64,000 nt of DNA, taken from NCBI RefSeq assembly GCF_046250185.1, contig NZ_CP176469.1; one strand, 5' to 3'. The translations under genes and the position numbers were made by a program. Source of the stretch: Litorimonas sp046250185. Lineage in GTDB: Bacteria > Pseudomonadota > Alphaproteobacteria > Caulobacterales > Maricaulaceae. Shown here one piece after another: positions 43,338-50,713 of this stretch. The notes under the pieces were generated by a model that saw nothing but the letters and a program-made list of their open reading frames with translations, was not told the DNA's origin and did no database searches. Position 1 is the first letter of the stretch. Every line of letters begins with the position of its first letter.

Positions 43338-43411
43338 TGGGGCGTAGCCAAGTGGTAAGGCATCGGGTTTTGATCCCGTGATCGTTGGTTCGACCCCAGC
43401 CGCCCCAACCA
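43338..43411 (+). tRNA. tRNA-Gln (UUG)
   Basis: A 74-base cloverleaf: acceptor TGGGGCG with CGCCCCA, D arm GCCA/AGGC, anticodon loop TTTTGAT with TTG at positions 34-36, T arm GTTGG-TTCGACC-CCAGC, discriminator A and encoded CCA. The U1-A72 pair fits tRNA-Gln. Oddities: the top pair of the anticodon stem is U-U, and the variable loop is four bases. It lies between sppA and the Ton operon promoter. Confidence 0.93.
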
Positions 43412-43451
43412 AACCTCTAGACTAATCAAACAGTTATTATGTCTTTGCGAT

Positions 43452-43481
43452 TTGACAGTGCAAATATTGTTATTTTATAAC
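43452..43481 (+). promoter_or_regulatory. Sigma-70-like promoter of the Ton operon
   Basis: TTGACA (43452-43457), an 18-base spacer and TATAAC (43476-43481). The -10 lies inside a Zur-like palindrome. The first gene starts at 43620, giving a leader of about 130 bases. Confidence 0.55.
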
Positions 43482-43485
43482 AATA
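43465..43485. promoter_or_regulatory. Zur-like palindromic operator of the Ton operon
   Basis: TATTGTTAT and ATAACAATA are perfect 9-base arms around TTT; the core GTTAT-TTT-ATAAC equals the GTTAT-N3-ATAAC Zur pattern. It covers the spacer and -10 of the operon promoter, so a bound repressor would block RNA polymerase. Confidence 0.65.
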
Positions 43486-43619
43486 CACAAGAAACTTGAT
43501 TGATTTCCTTAAATTTCCCTTGCAGGAATGATCTAGTAATGATTGATTAAGGTTCTGCCGCGTTACAGCGGCCAAAAAAAATATATGCCAAAAAGGCATG
43601 ACGTCAGAGGAGGACATGA

Positions 43620-44435
43620 GTGGTGAGCTCTAATATCGCCCGTAAAGTGCTATGCGCTGGTGCGGCACTCTTAATGAGTGCAAGCGCCCTCGGTATAACT
43701 GCGTCCGCGCAGGATGCTGACGCTGAAGCCAAATCCTACGCTGCGCTGTTGCAGCAGATTTCAGATTTAAAAATCTCAATCGCTCAAAAAGAAGCTTATC
43801 TCTCTAACCAGAAAGGGCAGATTGACAGCCTTCAAGGGCAGATTGAGGCGCTTCCTGCCAAAAAAGAAGCGATCCGCCCGATTGTTGCTGCCATGACGGC
43901 AGAAATCGAAAAAGAATTAGTCAAAGATGTGCCTTTTCGGCGTCAAGAACGGTTTAACCGCTTGGACAAGTTGAAAGAGGACTTGGCTGATGAGTCAATC
44001 GGCGAGAGCGTCCTGTTCCGCCAAGCCATGAATTTATATGACGCCGAAGTGAACTACGGAAATTCCGTTGGGGCATATGCGGGTGATAATCCTGTCACGC
44101 CTGGAACGCGTTTTGCGGCCTGTGAAGCCAATCAGGCCTCATCAACATGCGCTCTCACAGATGATCTCAGAGGGGCGCTTGATAGCGGCGCAACGCTTGA
44201 TGATTTGCGGGATAGTCTGAATGACGGGAATTACATCCACTTTGGACGTCTATCGCTGGCCTATTTGGAGCTCGATAGCTCTGTCGGGTATCAGTACAAT
44301 AAAGAGACCAATGCGTGGGACAAGATGAACGGAGCCGACATTATCGGTTTACGTAAAGCTGTTCGTATCGCGCGGGGGGAGAGTGCGCCGGGTGTCGTGC
44401 GCGGGCCAATTCGTCTGACGGAAGCTTCTAATTAA
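43620..44435 (+). CDS. DUF3450 periplasmic protein of the Ton system (first copy)
   Basis: A 271-residue protein starting with GTG 43620, seven bases after GAGGAGG; the ATG at 43616 is in another frame and stops at once. A signal peptide (cleavage near ASAQD, 31) precedes a coiled-coil stretch (about 38-95, IAQKEAYLSNQKGQIDSLQGQ). The conserved DUF3450 pattern RFNRLDKL and the later IHFGRLSLAYLELD and DKMNGADIIGLRKAVRIARG follow. DUF3450 proteins are encoded with ExbB/ExbD/TonB in many marine bacteria and may sit in the periplasm around the motor. A 29-residue insert with two Cys (FAACEANQASSTCAL region) is absent from the next copy. Confidence 0.85.
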   Translation: MVSSNIARKVLCAGAALLMSASALGITASAQDADAEAKSYAALLQQISDLKISIAQKEAYLSNQKGQIDSLQGQIEALPAKKEAIRPIVAAMTAEIEKELVKDVPFRRQERFNRLDKLKEDLADESIGESVLFRQAMNLYDAEVNYGNSVGAYAGDNPVTPGTRFAACEANQASSTCALTDDLRGALDSGATLDDLRDSLNDGNYIHFGRLSLAYLELDSSVGYQYNKETNAWDKMNGADIIGLRKAVRIARGESAPGVVRGPIRLTEASN

Positions 44436-44489
44436 TTAAAGAGAGCCTCTAAAGGCCAATAAACAACAAAGTAAACTTGGAAGGAAACC

Positions 44490-45251
44490 ATGTTAAAATC
44501 TTCAATAGCCAAGCGTTTGTGGCTGGCAGGAGCCGTAGGGATGATGTTGTCATCGCCGGCCTATGCCCAGCTTGAAAGTGCTCTTAGCACAGCCAAAGCC
44601 TCGACGGCGGCCTCTGCCGCATCGCAGGAGCGTGTCTCAAGCGATGATGATCGTGCTGATAACGCCATTCGCGAATATCGGGCGGTGCTTCAGCAAAAAG
44701 ACAATATCGAATTGTTCGTGGCGCAGCAGGAAATTTTCCGCGCTTCACAAGAATCCGAGATCGTTAGCTTAAAGCGTCAGCTTGGCACGGTGGAGCAGAT
44801 CAAACAGGGCATGTCCCCGATGATGTTGAAAATGGCCGTGGCTCTCGAAGACTCAGTCAATTCAGATTTGCCGTTCAACATTAATGAGCGTCTGGCGCGG
44901 GTCGAAGATGTAAAGAACGTCTTGGCTAACCCAGATGTATCGCCAGCGGAACAATATCGCCGCGTTCTCAATGCTTACAAGATTGAAGTGTCATATGGTC
45001 AAGGTATCGACTCGTATGAAGGCGCGCATCCAACGAAACCTGGTAACGTGGTCAACTTCATCCGCTTTGGTCGGACGTCACTCGTCTATGTGTCCAAAGA
45101 CGAGACAGAGATCGCGCGCTATAACCTCGCGACAAAATCGTGGGAGTCACTCAGCGGTGCTGATGAAATCCAAATGCGTCAAGCGACCCGAATTGCCAAA
45201 GGCGAAGCGGCTCCAAACATTGTATTCGCGCCTGTCGCGATGGGTAATTAA
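44490..45251 (+). CDS. DUF3450 periplasmic protein of the Ton system (second copy)
   Basis: A 253-residue paralogue of the preceding protein. A signal peptide ends near AYAQL (27), a coiled coil with LQQKDNIELFVAQQEIFRASQESEI follows, and the ends share FIRFGRTSLVYVS and LSGADEIQMRQATRIAKGEAAPNI with the first copy. It lacks the Cys-bearing insert. AAGGAAACC precedes the ATG. Two DUF3450 genes in a row suggest a hetero-oligomer in the periplasm. It leads into the TtpC-like gene 15 bases later. Confidence 0.85.
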   Translation: MLKSSIAKRLWLAGAVGMMLSSPAYAQLESALSTAKASTAASAASQERVSSDDDRADNAIREYRAVLQQKDNIELFVAQQEIFRASQESEIVSLKRQLGTVEQIKQGMSPMMLKMAVALEDSVNSDLPFNINERLARVEDVKNVLANPDVSPAEQYRRVLNAYKIEVSYGQGIDSYEGAHPTKPGNVVNFIRFGRTSLVYVSKDETEIARYNLATKSWESLSGADEIQMRQATRIAKGEAAPNIVFAPVAMGN

Positions 45252-45266
45252 GGTAGGAATATAATC

Positions 45267-46670
45267 ATGAGCAAGACTATGAAATACTTCACAAATTTGA
45301 CAACGGCGGTCATTGCCTCTGCTGTCATGTTCTCTGCCGTTCCGGCGAGTGCGCAAATCAGTTCCGTCTCAGACCTCCTTAATAAGGTGCGTCAGGACGC
45401 TGCTAAAACAGAAGCCGAAAATCGCGAACGCGAAGCTCGCTTCCGGGCGCGTGCAAATGAGCAGAGCGCGCTTCTTAATCAAGCGCGCGGAGAACTGCAG
45501 CAGCTCGAGCGTCGTGCTGCAAACGTCGAATCATCTTTCGCAGCCAACCGCCGCACAATCGATCAGCTAGAAGGCGAGCTTCGCTCAGCCCAGGGCGATT
45601 TCGGCGAGGTGTTTGGCCTTGCGCGGTCAAAAGCAGGTGAGTTTAAAGCTCTCCTCGATAGCTCTTTGATCACAGCGCAATATCCAACACGGTCCGAAGT
45701 TCTAGGTCGTGTCGCTGAGTCAAAAGCGCTTCCAAGCGCAGAAGATCTCAACGCAATTTGGCAGACGATGTTGCAAGAAGTGAAAGCTCAGCGTCAGGTC
45801 GCGACATTTGAAGCGCCCGTTGCGAATGTGAATGACGGTGCGTCACAATCTGTGACTCGCGTCGGTCCGTTCTCAGTCTTTACGGCTGATAGCGCTGACT
45901 TCTTGGGTTACACACCGCCATCCGATCAAAACGACAGCAATATTTTGCTCGCCAAACTGCCAAAGCAGCCGGGTGGTCAAATTTCTGCCGCCGCGAAGAA
46001 AGTGACAAACACGAATTCCGGCATTGTTTTCGCTCCGATTGATCCAACGCGCGGTGAATTGCTGAAATCTTTCGAGCGCGTTCCAAGCTTTAAAGAGCGC
46101 TTCTGGGTGCAAGGTGGTCCGATTGGCAAAATCATCATCATCATGGGTATTCTGGGTGTGATCTTTGGTGTTCTAAACATCATTCGCCTCTTCCTCGTGA
46201 AAATGGCTGTAGGTGGACAGAAGCGTAAGGCGCAACCGTCCAAATCCAATCCGCTAGGTCGCGTCATGATGGCTTATGAGGGATCTGCGAACAAAGACGC
46301 CGACACGGTCGAGCTGAAACTGGACGAAGCTATCCTGAAAGAATCGCCGAAATTTGAGTTGGGTCTGAACCTTCTGAAATTGATGGCGGGTATCGCACCA
46401 CTCCTCGGCCTCTTGGGTACGGTGACAGGTATGATCCAGACCTTCCAAGCTATGATGATCTACGGAACAGGCGATCCACAGCTGATGGCGGGTGGTATCT
46501 CGGTCGCGCTCGTGACAACAATGCTGGGTCTGATTGCGGCTATCCCGCTACTTATCCTGCACAGCTTCTGCTCATCATTGGCTCGCTCTATTCAGGGCAC
46601 GCTAGAAGAGCAATCTGCTGGTATCGTTGCACGCCACGTTGAAACACGCGGTTCAGCCTCTCTGACCTAA
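45267..46670 (+). CDS. TtpC-like MotA/TolQ/ExbB proton-channel protein
   Basis: A 467-residue protein that, unlike plain ExbB, starts with a signal peptide (cleavage near ASAQ, 30) and a large periplasmic coiled coil (about 38-110). It then has three membrane helices: IGKIIIIMGILGVIFGVLNI, and LLGLLGTVTGMIQTF / GISVALVTTMLGLIAAIPLLILH of the MotA/TolQ/ExbB domain. This is the TtpC plan known from the Vibrio TonB2 system, where the extra ExbB-like protein couples proton flow to TonB. It lies between DUF3450 and ExbB genes. Confidence 0.88.
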   Translation: MSKTMKYFTNLTTAVIASAVMFSAVPASAQISSVSDLLNKVRQDAAKTEAENREREARFRARANEQSALLNQARGELQQLERRAANVESSFAANRRTIDQLEGELRSAQGDFGEVFGLARSKAGEFKALLDSSLITAQYPTRSEVLGRVAESKALPSAEDLNAIWQTMLQEVKAQRQVATFEAPVANVNDGASQSVTRVGPFSVFTADSADFLGYTPPSDQNDSNILLAKLPKQPGGQISAAAKKVTNTNSGIVFAPIDPTRGELLKSFERVPSFKERFWVQGGPIGKIIIIMGILGVIFGVLNIIRLFLVKMAVGGQKRKAQPSKSNPLGRVMMAYEGSANKDADTVELKLDEAILKESPKFELGLNLLKLMAGIAPLLGLLGTVTGMIQTFQAMMIYGTGDPQLMAGGISVALVTTMLGLIAAIPLLILHSFCSSLARSIQGTLEEQSAGIVARHVETRGSASLT

Positions 46671-46725
46671 TGGGTCAGAGCAGGATGTGTGTAGAACTTT
46701 CGCAGAGAGACAGAGGTAATAAACC

Positions 46726-47241
46726 ATGCTGAATGTGTTTAACGGATTACAAGAGTTTTTGGCGACGGGGGGGAATGTCCTCTTCGTCATCATGATCGCA
46801 ACTTTCGCGATGTGGACCTTTATCCTAGAGCGTTTCGCCTATTACCTCTTCGCTCACAAGCCAACCAAAGCTCGGCTTAAGGCCGAGTGGGATGCTCGCA
46901 CGGACAAAACATCTTGGAGAGCGCAAGCGATCCGGGATGAAATGATCAGCCAGATTAAAGAGCGGACTGACTCAAATGTCGGTATTATCAAGACCCTTGT
47001 GGCCTTGGCACCGCTATTGGGTCTGCTCGGCACTGTAACAGGCATGATCGAAGTGTTTGACGTGATGGCGTTGTCAGGATCATCAAATGCACGTTTGATG
47101 GCTGGCGGTGTCTTCAAAGCGACCATTCCGACAATGGCTGGCATGATGGCGGCGCTCTCTGGGCTATATTTTTCAACAGTGTTGCCCCGGTGGAGTGCGC
47201 GCGAGACTCAGCGTTTCGCGGACGAACTCTCCCATTACTAG
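46726..47241 (+). CDS. exbB: ExbB-type Ton motor subunit
   Basis: A 171-residue three-helix protein: an N-terminal helix about 18-38 (VIMIATFAMWTFILERFAYYL), a cytoplasmic part, and the paired helices with LLGLLGTVTGMIEVF and ATIPTMAGMMAALSGLYF. ExbB pentamers with ExbD form the proton-driven stator that energises TonB. It is shorter than E. coli ExbB (244), as is common for the second motor protein in TtpC systems. It precedes the two exbD genes. Confidence 0.92.
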   Translation: MLNVFNGLQEFLATGGNVLFVIMIATFAMWTFILERFAYYLFAHKPTKARLKAEWDARTDKTSWRAQAIRDEMISQIKERTDSNVGIIKTLVALAPLLGLLGTVTGMIEVFDVMALSGSSNARLMAGGVFKATIPTMAGMMAALSGLYFSTVLPRWSARETQRFADELSHY

Positions 47242-47261
47242 GCACACGAGAGGACTAAATT

Positions 47262-47687
47262 ATGAGACGTGGACGTAGAAACGCTCAGGCTGACGAAGCC
47301 GAAGTCGATATGACCCCGATGCTCGACATCGTGTTTATTATGTTGATCTTCTTCATCGTGACAGCCACATTTTTGGACGAAGACGCGATTGATTTAACCC
47401 AACCGCCGCCTCCGCCCGATGACATTCAAACGCCGCCTTCTGACACGCCTGCGATTACCGTCTATGTGGACGAACGCAATCAGTGTTCCGTAGACGGCCG
47501 CTCGACAGGCTGTGATCGTGTCACGCTCGCCGTGGAACGCCTCTTGGCCGATAAACCAGGTGCTGCTGTAATCCTCCGCATGGATGAGGGGTCTCAGCAC
47601 AAAATTCTGGTCGAGTTGAAAGACGGTCTGGATGCTGCTGGTCTAAGTTCGAAAATCGAAATTCTCCGAGATACAGGTTCCAATTAA
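47262..47687 (+). CDS. exbD: ExbD/TolR biopolymer transport protein (first copy)
   Basis: A 141-residue protein with a basic cytoplasmic start, one membrane helix from about 19 to 40 and the protonatable Asp22 in DMTPMLDIVFIMLIFF. It has a proline-rich segment (PPPPPDD) and a periplasmic domain with two Cys (NQCSVDGRSTGCD). ExbD dimers sit in the ExbB pore. Twenty bases separate it from exbB. It is followed by a second ExbD. Confidence 0.92.
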   Translation: MRRGRRNAQADEAEVDMTPMLDIVFIMLIFFIVTATFLDEDAIDLTQPPPPPDDIQTPPSDTPAITVYVDERNQCSVDGRSTGCDRVTLAVERLLADKPGAAVILRMDEGSQHKILVELKDGLDAAGLSSKIEILRDTGSN

Positions 47688-47740
47688 GCAATATGCTATT
47701 GGGATTTGCGTCCCGACTTAAAATGTGATAAGGTAACATT

Positions 47741-48136
47741 ATGGCAAGACGTAGTCGCACATCTATCCCAGAAGAGGATACAGAACTAAATATGACGCCC
47801 ATGTTGGATGTCGTGTTTATTCTCCTCATCTTCTTCATCGTGACATCGGTTTTCGTGAAGACCCCGGGGATTGATCCATTCCAACCCGAAGCGAGTTTGG
47901 ATAAGCAGTGGAAGCCTTCAATTCTGATTGCGGTCAACGCACAAAATGAGATCTGGATTGATAAGCGTCCCTACAGCGTTGAGGAAATTCGCCCGATCGT
48001 GAAATCGATTTTGGACGAAAGCCCGAAGGCGGAAGCGATTATTAAAGCCGACAAAGACGCCGAAGTCGGAACTGTGATGTCTGTTCAAGAATTGATGCAA
48101 GACCTTGGCGTGAACACACGCGTCGGTACTGAGTAG
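47741..48136 (+). CDS. exbD: ExbD/TolR biopolymer transport protein (second copy)
   Basis: A 131-residue paralogue of the first ExbD, with the helix MLDVVFILLIFFIVTSVFV and Asp23. It has no proline-rich region and no Cys pair; the periplasmic part has VNAQNEIWIDKRPYS and ends in VQELMQDLGVNTRVGTE. Two unlike ExbD subunits in one operon fit a heterodimer in the ExbB channel. Confidence 0.92.
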   Translation: MARRSRTSIPEEDTELNMTPMLDVVFILLIFFIVTSVFVKTPGIDPFQPEASLDKQWKPSILIAVNAQNEIWIDKRPYSVEEIRPIVKSILDESPKAEAIIKADKDAEVGTVMSVQELMQDLGVNTRVGTE

Positions 48137-48161
48137 TCTCGGCAGGATAAGGAAAACTATT

Positions 48162-48791
48162 ATGGGTAATATTGTTCGTTGGTTATTATTTGTTCCAGTC
48201 GCTGCGATTGTGACGTTGGCGCTCTTTGTGTTGATGATGACACTGATCGCTGAGGAGTTTAAGCCTCAGGATAAGTTGGAAGCTGCCAGTTTTGAGATCA
48301 ACCCGAAGGTTGAAGACATCAAAGTTATTCAGCGCGAGACGAAGGTTGATAAAGTCAAAAAAGTAATCACACCGCCGCCGCCGCCTATGATTGAACGTGC
48401 GAAGGCCGATAAACCAACAGAGCGGATTGCGTCCTTAGAAGGGGCCATCCCAGAGTTTGAGGCGCCGAAGATTGACCGTCAAAACTTCAAGATTGCTGTG
48501 TCAGATCGTGATGCGCAGCCTCTGGTGCGTATCCCGCCGATCATGCCGCCTCGTGCTGAAAAGTCTGGTCATTGTAACGTGAAATTTGATGTGAGCCCAG
48601 AGGGACAGCCATTTAATGTGACGGCGACTTATTGCACACAAAGTTTGTTCGAGCGTGCATCTGTCAAGTCAGTTCAAAAATGGAAGTATAACCCAAAAAT
48701 CGTTGATGGCCGTTCAGTGTCTCGTGCGGGCGTGGAATCGAAAATTACATTTCAGCTAACAGATGAGCGCGGACGTTTAATTCCGGAATAG
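48162..48791 (+). CDS. tonB: TonB energy transducer (first copy)
   Basis: A 209-residue protein with an N-terminal anchor (about 7-29), a short Lys-rich and PPPPP linker (71-75), and the C-terminal TonB domain (about 115-209). The domain has PLVRIPPIMPPRAEKSGHCNV, VKSVQKWKYNP and VESKITFQL. Cys138 and Cys158 could form a disulfide in the receptor-binding domain, a feature shared with the second TonB. The linker is very short compared with E. coli TonB, so reach across the periplasm may depend on the other system proteins. Confidence 0.93.
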   Translation: MGNIVRWLLFVPVAAIVTLALFVLMMTLIAEEFKPQDKLEAASFEINPKVEDIKVIQRETKVDKVKKVITPPPPPMIERAKADKPTERIASLEGAIPEFEAPKIDRQNFKIAVSDRDAQPLVRIPPIMPPRAEKSGHCNVKFDVSPEGQPFNVTATYCTQSLFERASVKSVQKWKYNPKIVDGRSVSRAGVESKITFQLTDERGRLIPE

Positions 48792-48981
48792 GTTTTGTGT
48801 TACCAGCTCTTGGCGAGCCTGCTGAATTAAACATTTTTTGCTCAGTACGACATTATGTTCGATGAGCAAATTACGAATACAATGTCTCCCAAATAAACGG
48901 GGGGGCAGTTTCGAAGACAAGTCGAAACATGAAATGTCGGTATTATGAATATGTCCGACTATAATTTTAGAGGATGACTAT

Positions 48982-50472
48982 ATGTCAAAATTAGCTCTTA
49001 CGACTAAATTTACCGCCCTTTTGGGTGCAAGCCTCTTGGCCTTTTCTGCCATGAGTTTTGTTGGAACAGCGACAGTTGACGTTGCAGTCGCACAAGACGG
49101 CGAAGGTCGGCAGTTCTCTGCGAAAGCAGGTGAAATTGTGAATGAAGCTCTGCAGCTTATCAATGGTAACCAACACAGCGCGGCCTTGGGCCCGCTCAAC
49201 AAAGCACTCGCTCTACCTGAGTTGAATGCATATGAGCGCTCAACGATCTATCAGATGCAGGGTGCCAGCTATTACGAGATGAACCAATATGCGCAAGCGA
49301 TTGGGGCATTTGAAAACGCCATCAATGCAGGCGGCCTTTTGCCAAATGAAGCCGATTCCCTTCGGGTGAATATCGCGCAGCTCTTGATCGCTAACGGATC
49401 ATACGCCGAAGGTGCCCGTCGCTTGGAGCAGTATTTGGCCAATGGGGGTCAGCAAAAACCACAATATGTTGAAATGCTGACACAGGCTTGGGTGCAATCC
49501 GAAAATTATTCTAAAGCTCTGCCGTGGGCGGAGAGATGGTTTAATGCCGCGAGCCCGAAAGAGCGCAAGCATTTTGACTTGATGAACTTCCTTTACAACA
49601 ATTTGGGCATGCAGGGTCGACAGGCTGACATCGTCAAGCAAATGATCAATCGCTGGCCAGAGGATAAAACTCTTTGGGATGCCTGGGCATCTATGTTGGC
49701 CAATGGCGGACGTGAGCAGGAAGCGTTTGAGGTCACGAAAATGCTCTACCTCGGCGGTGCGCTTAATTCAGAAGCGGACTTGATGAAAGTGGTTCAATAT
49801 TACAGCTTCTACGACATGCCGTTCCAAGCCGCGCAAATCCTAGAACGTGAAATGAATGCCGGTCGGATTGCACGCAATGCTGATAAAATGGTGCAGCTAT
49901 CGTCACTGTTCCGTCAAGCCCGCGAATATAAGCGTGCTATCCCCGTGTTGGAGCAAGCGGCTGCAAGCTCTGGCCAAGCCAAACTTTACGCCGATTTGGG
50001 CGAGGCTCTTTACAATGAGGGCCAATGTCAAAAATCAGAGGCGGCCTTTAAGCAGGCAATCAGTAAGGGATATGACTCAGGCAAATCATGGATGCTTATT
50101 GCGACATGTCGTTACGAGGCGACGCAGCAGCAGGATCGCCTAAATTGTCAGATGACGGAAGCCGAAAAAGCGGCAGCGCCCATTACGAAAAGCCGTAATG
50201 CTGCGATCGAAGCTTTCTCAAATGTCCCTCGTGACTCGCGTGAAAGCCGCAATGCCACAAAATGGGTTCAATTTATTAAGGCTGAGCGCGAGGCTGTTGA
50301 TCGTCGTTGCGAGTTTGAAGAGACCATCGAACAAGAGCTTTGCTACCAGAAAATCAAGCAAGCTTATGATGCCGAGGTCTTTGTTGGTAAATTCGTTCTC
50401 GATGATCCAAAATGTACACAGTATAAAGCGGATTATGATGCGAAATTCCGCGTCAAGATTGTTGAAGAATAG
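48982..50472 (+). CDS. Periplasmic TPR protein of the Ton system
   Basis: A 496-residue secreted protein (signal peptide to about 38, VAVAQDG) filled with TPR repeats (about 50-350, for instance YYEMNQYAQAIGAFENAINAGG and YADLGEALYNEGQCQKSEAAFKQAISKG). A Cys-containing C-terminal part follows, with six Cys (ATCRYEA, RRCEFEE, ELCYQKI, DPKCTQY). TPR proteins end TtpC-type Ton operons in other bacteria (TtpA-like) and may link the motor to TonB or receptors. It is separated from tonB by 190 bases with two hairpins and ends at a strong terminator. Confidence 0.87.
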   Translation: MSKLALTTKFTALLGASLLAFSAMSFVGTATVDVAVAQDGEGRQFSAKAGEIVNEALQLINGNQHSAALGPLNKALALPELNAYERSTIYQMQGASYYEMNQYAQAIGAFENAINAGGLLPNEADSLRVNIAQLLIANGSYAEGARRLEQYLANGGQQKPQYVEMLTQAWVQSENYSKALPWAERWFNAASPKERKHFDLMNFLYNNLGMQGRQADIVKQMINRWPEDKTLWDAWASMLANGGREQEAFEVTKMLYLGGALNSEADLMKVVQYYSFYDMPFQAAQILEREMNAGRIARNADKMVQLSSLFRQAREYKRAIPVLEQAAASSGQAKLYADLGEALYNEGQCQKSEAAFKQAISKGYDSGKSWMLIATCRYEATQQQDRLNCQMTEAEKAAAPITKSRNAAIEAFSNVPRDSRESRNATKWVQFIKAEREAVDRRCEFEETIEQELCYQKIKQAYDAEVFVGKFVLDDPKCTQYKADYDAKFRVKIVEE

Positions 50473-50495
50473 ATTTCTTCAAACACTAAGATTAG

Positions 50496-50523
50496 AGCCC
50501 GGCCTTATCGCCGGGCTTTTTTT
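50496..50523 (+). terminator. Intrinsic terminator of the Ton operon
   Basis: AGCCCGG (50496-50502) pairs with CCGGGCT (50511-50517) over an 8-base loop and is followed by a run of T. Confidence 0.92.
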
Positions 50524-50672
50524 GGCAATAGTTCTTGTTAAGCTATTTGAATTAATCGATGCTCTCGAATTCCGTTTAGTGCCTAAAACCGACATATTTC
50601 TAAGCCTTTTATAACCTCAAAACAGGGGCGTCGCGTGGCCTGTTCTAGCTTTAAGATCTTGTGCTTATGGAC

Positions 50673-50694
50673 TTGTTATGTTACAACATAACAA
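50673..50694. promoter_or_regulatory. Zur-like double operator before the second TonB gene
   Basis: TTGTTATGTT and AACATAACAA are perfect 10-base arms around AC. It contains two overlapping Zur-like cores, GTTAT-GTT-ACAAC and GTTAC-AAC-ATAAC, each one base from GTTAT-N3-ATAAC. A possible -10 (TACAAC, 50682-50687) lies within it, 17 bases after TTGTGC. The gene starts 20 bases downstream. Confidence 0.6.
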
Positions 50695-50713
50695 TTAATT
50701 GGGAGGTTGTATT

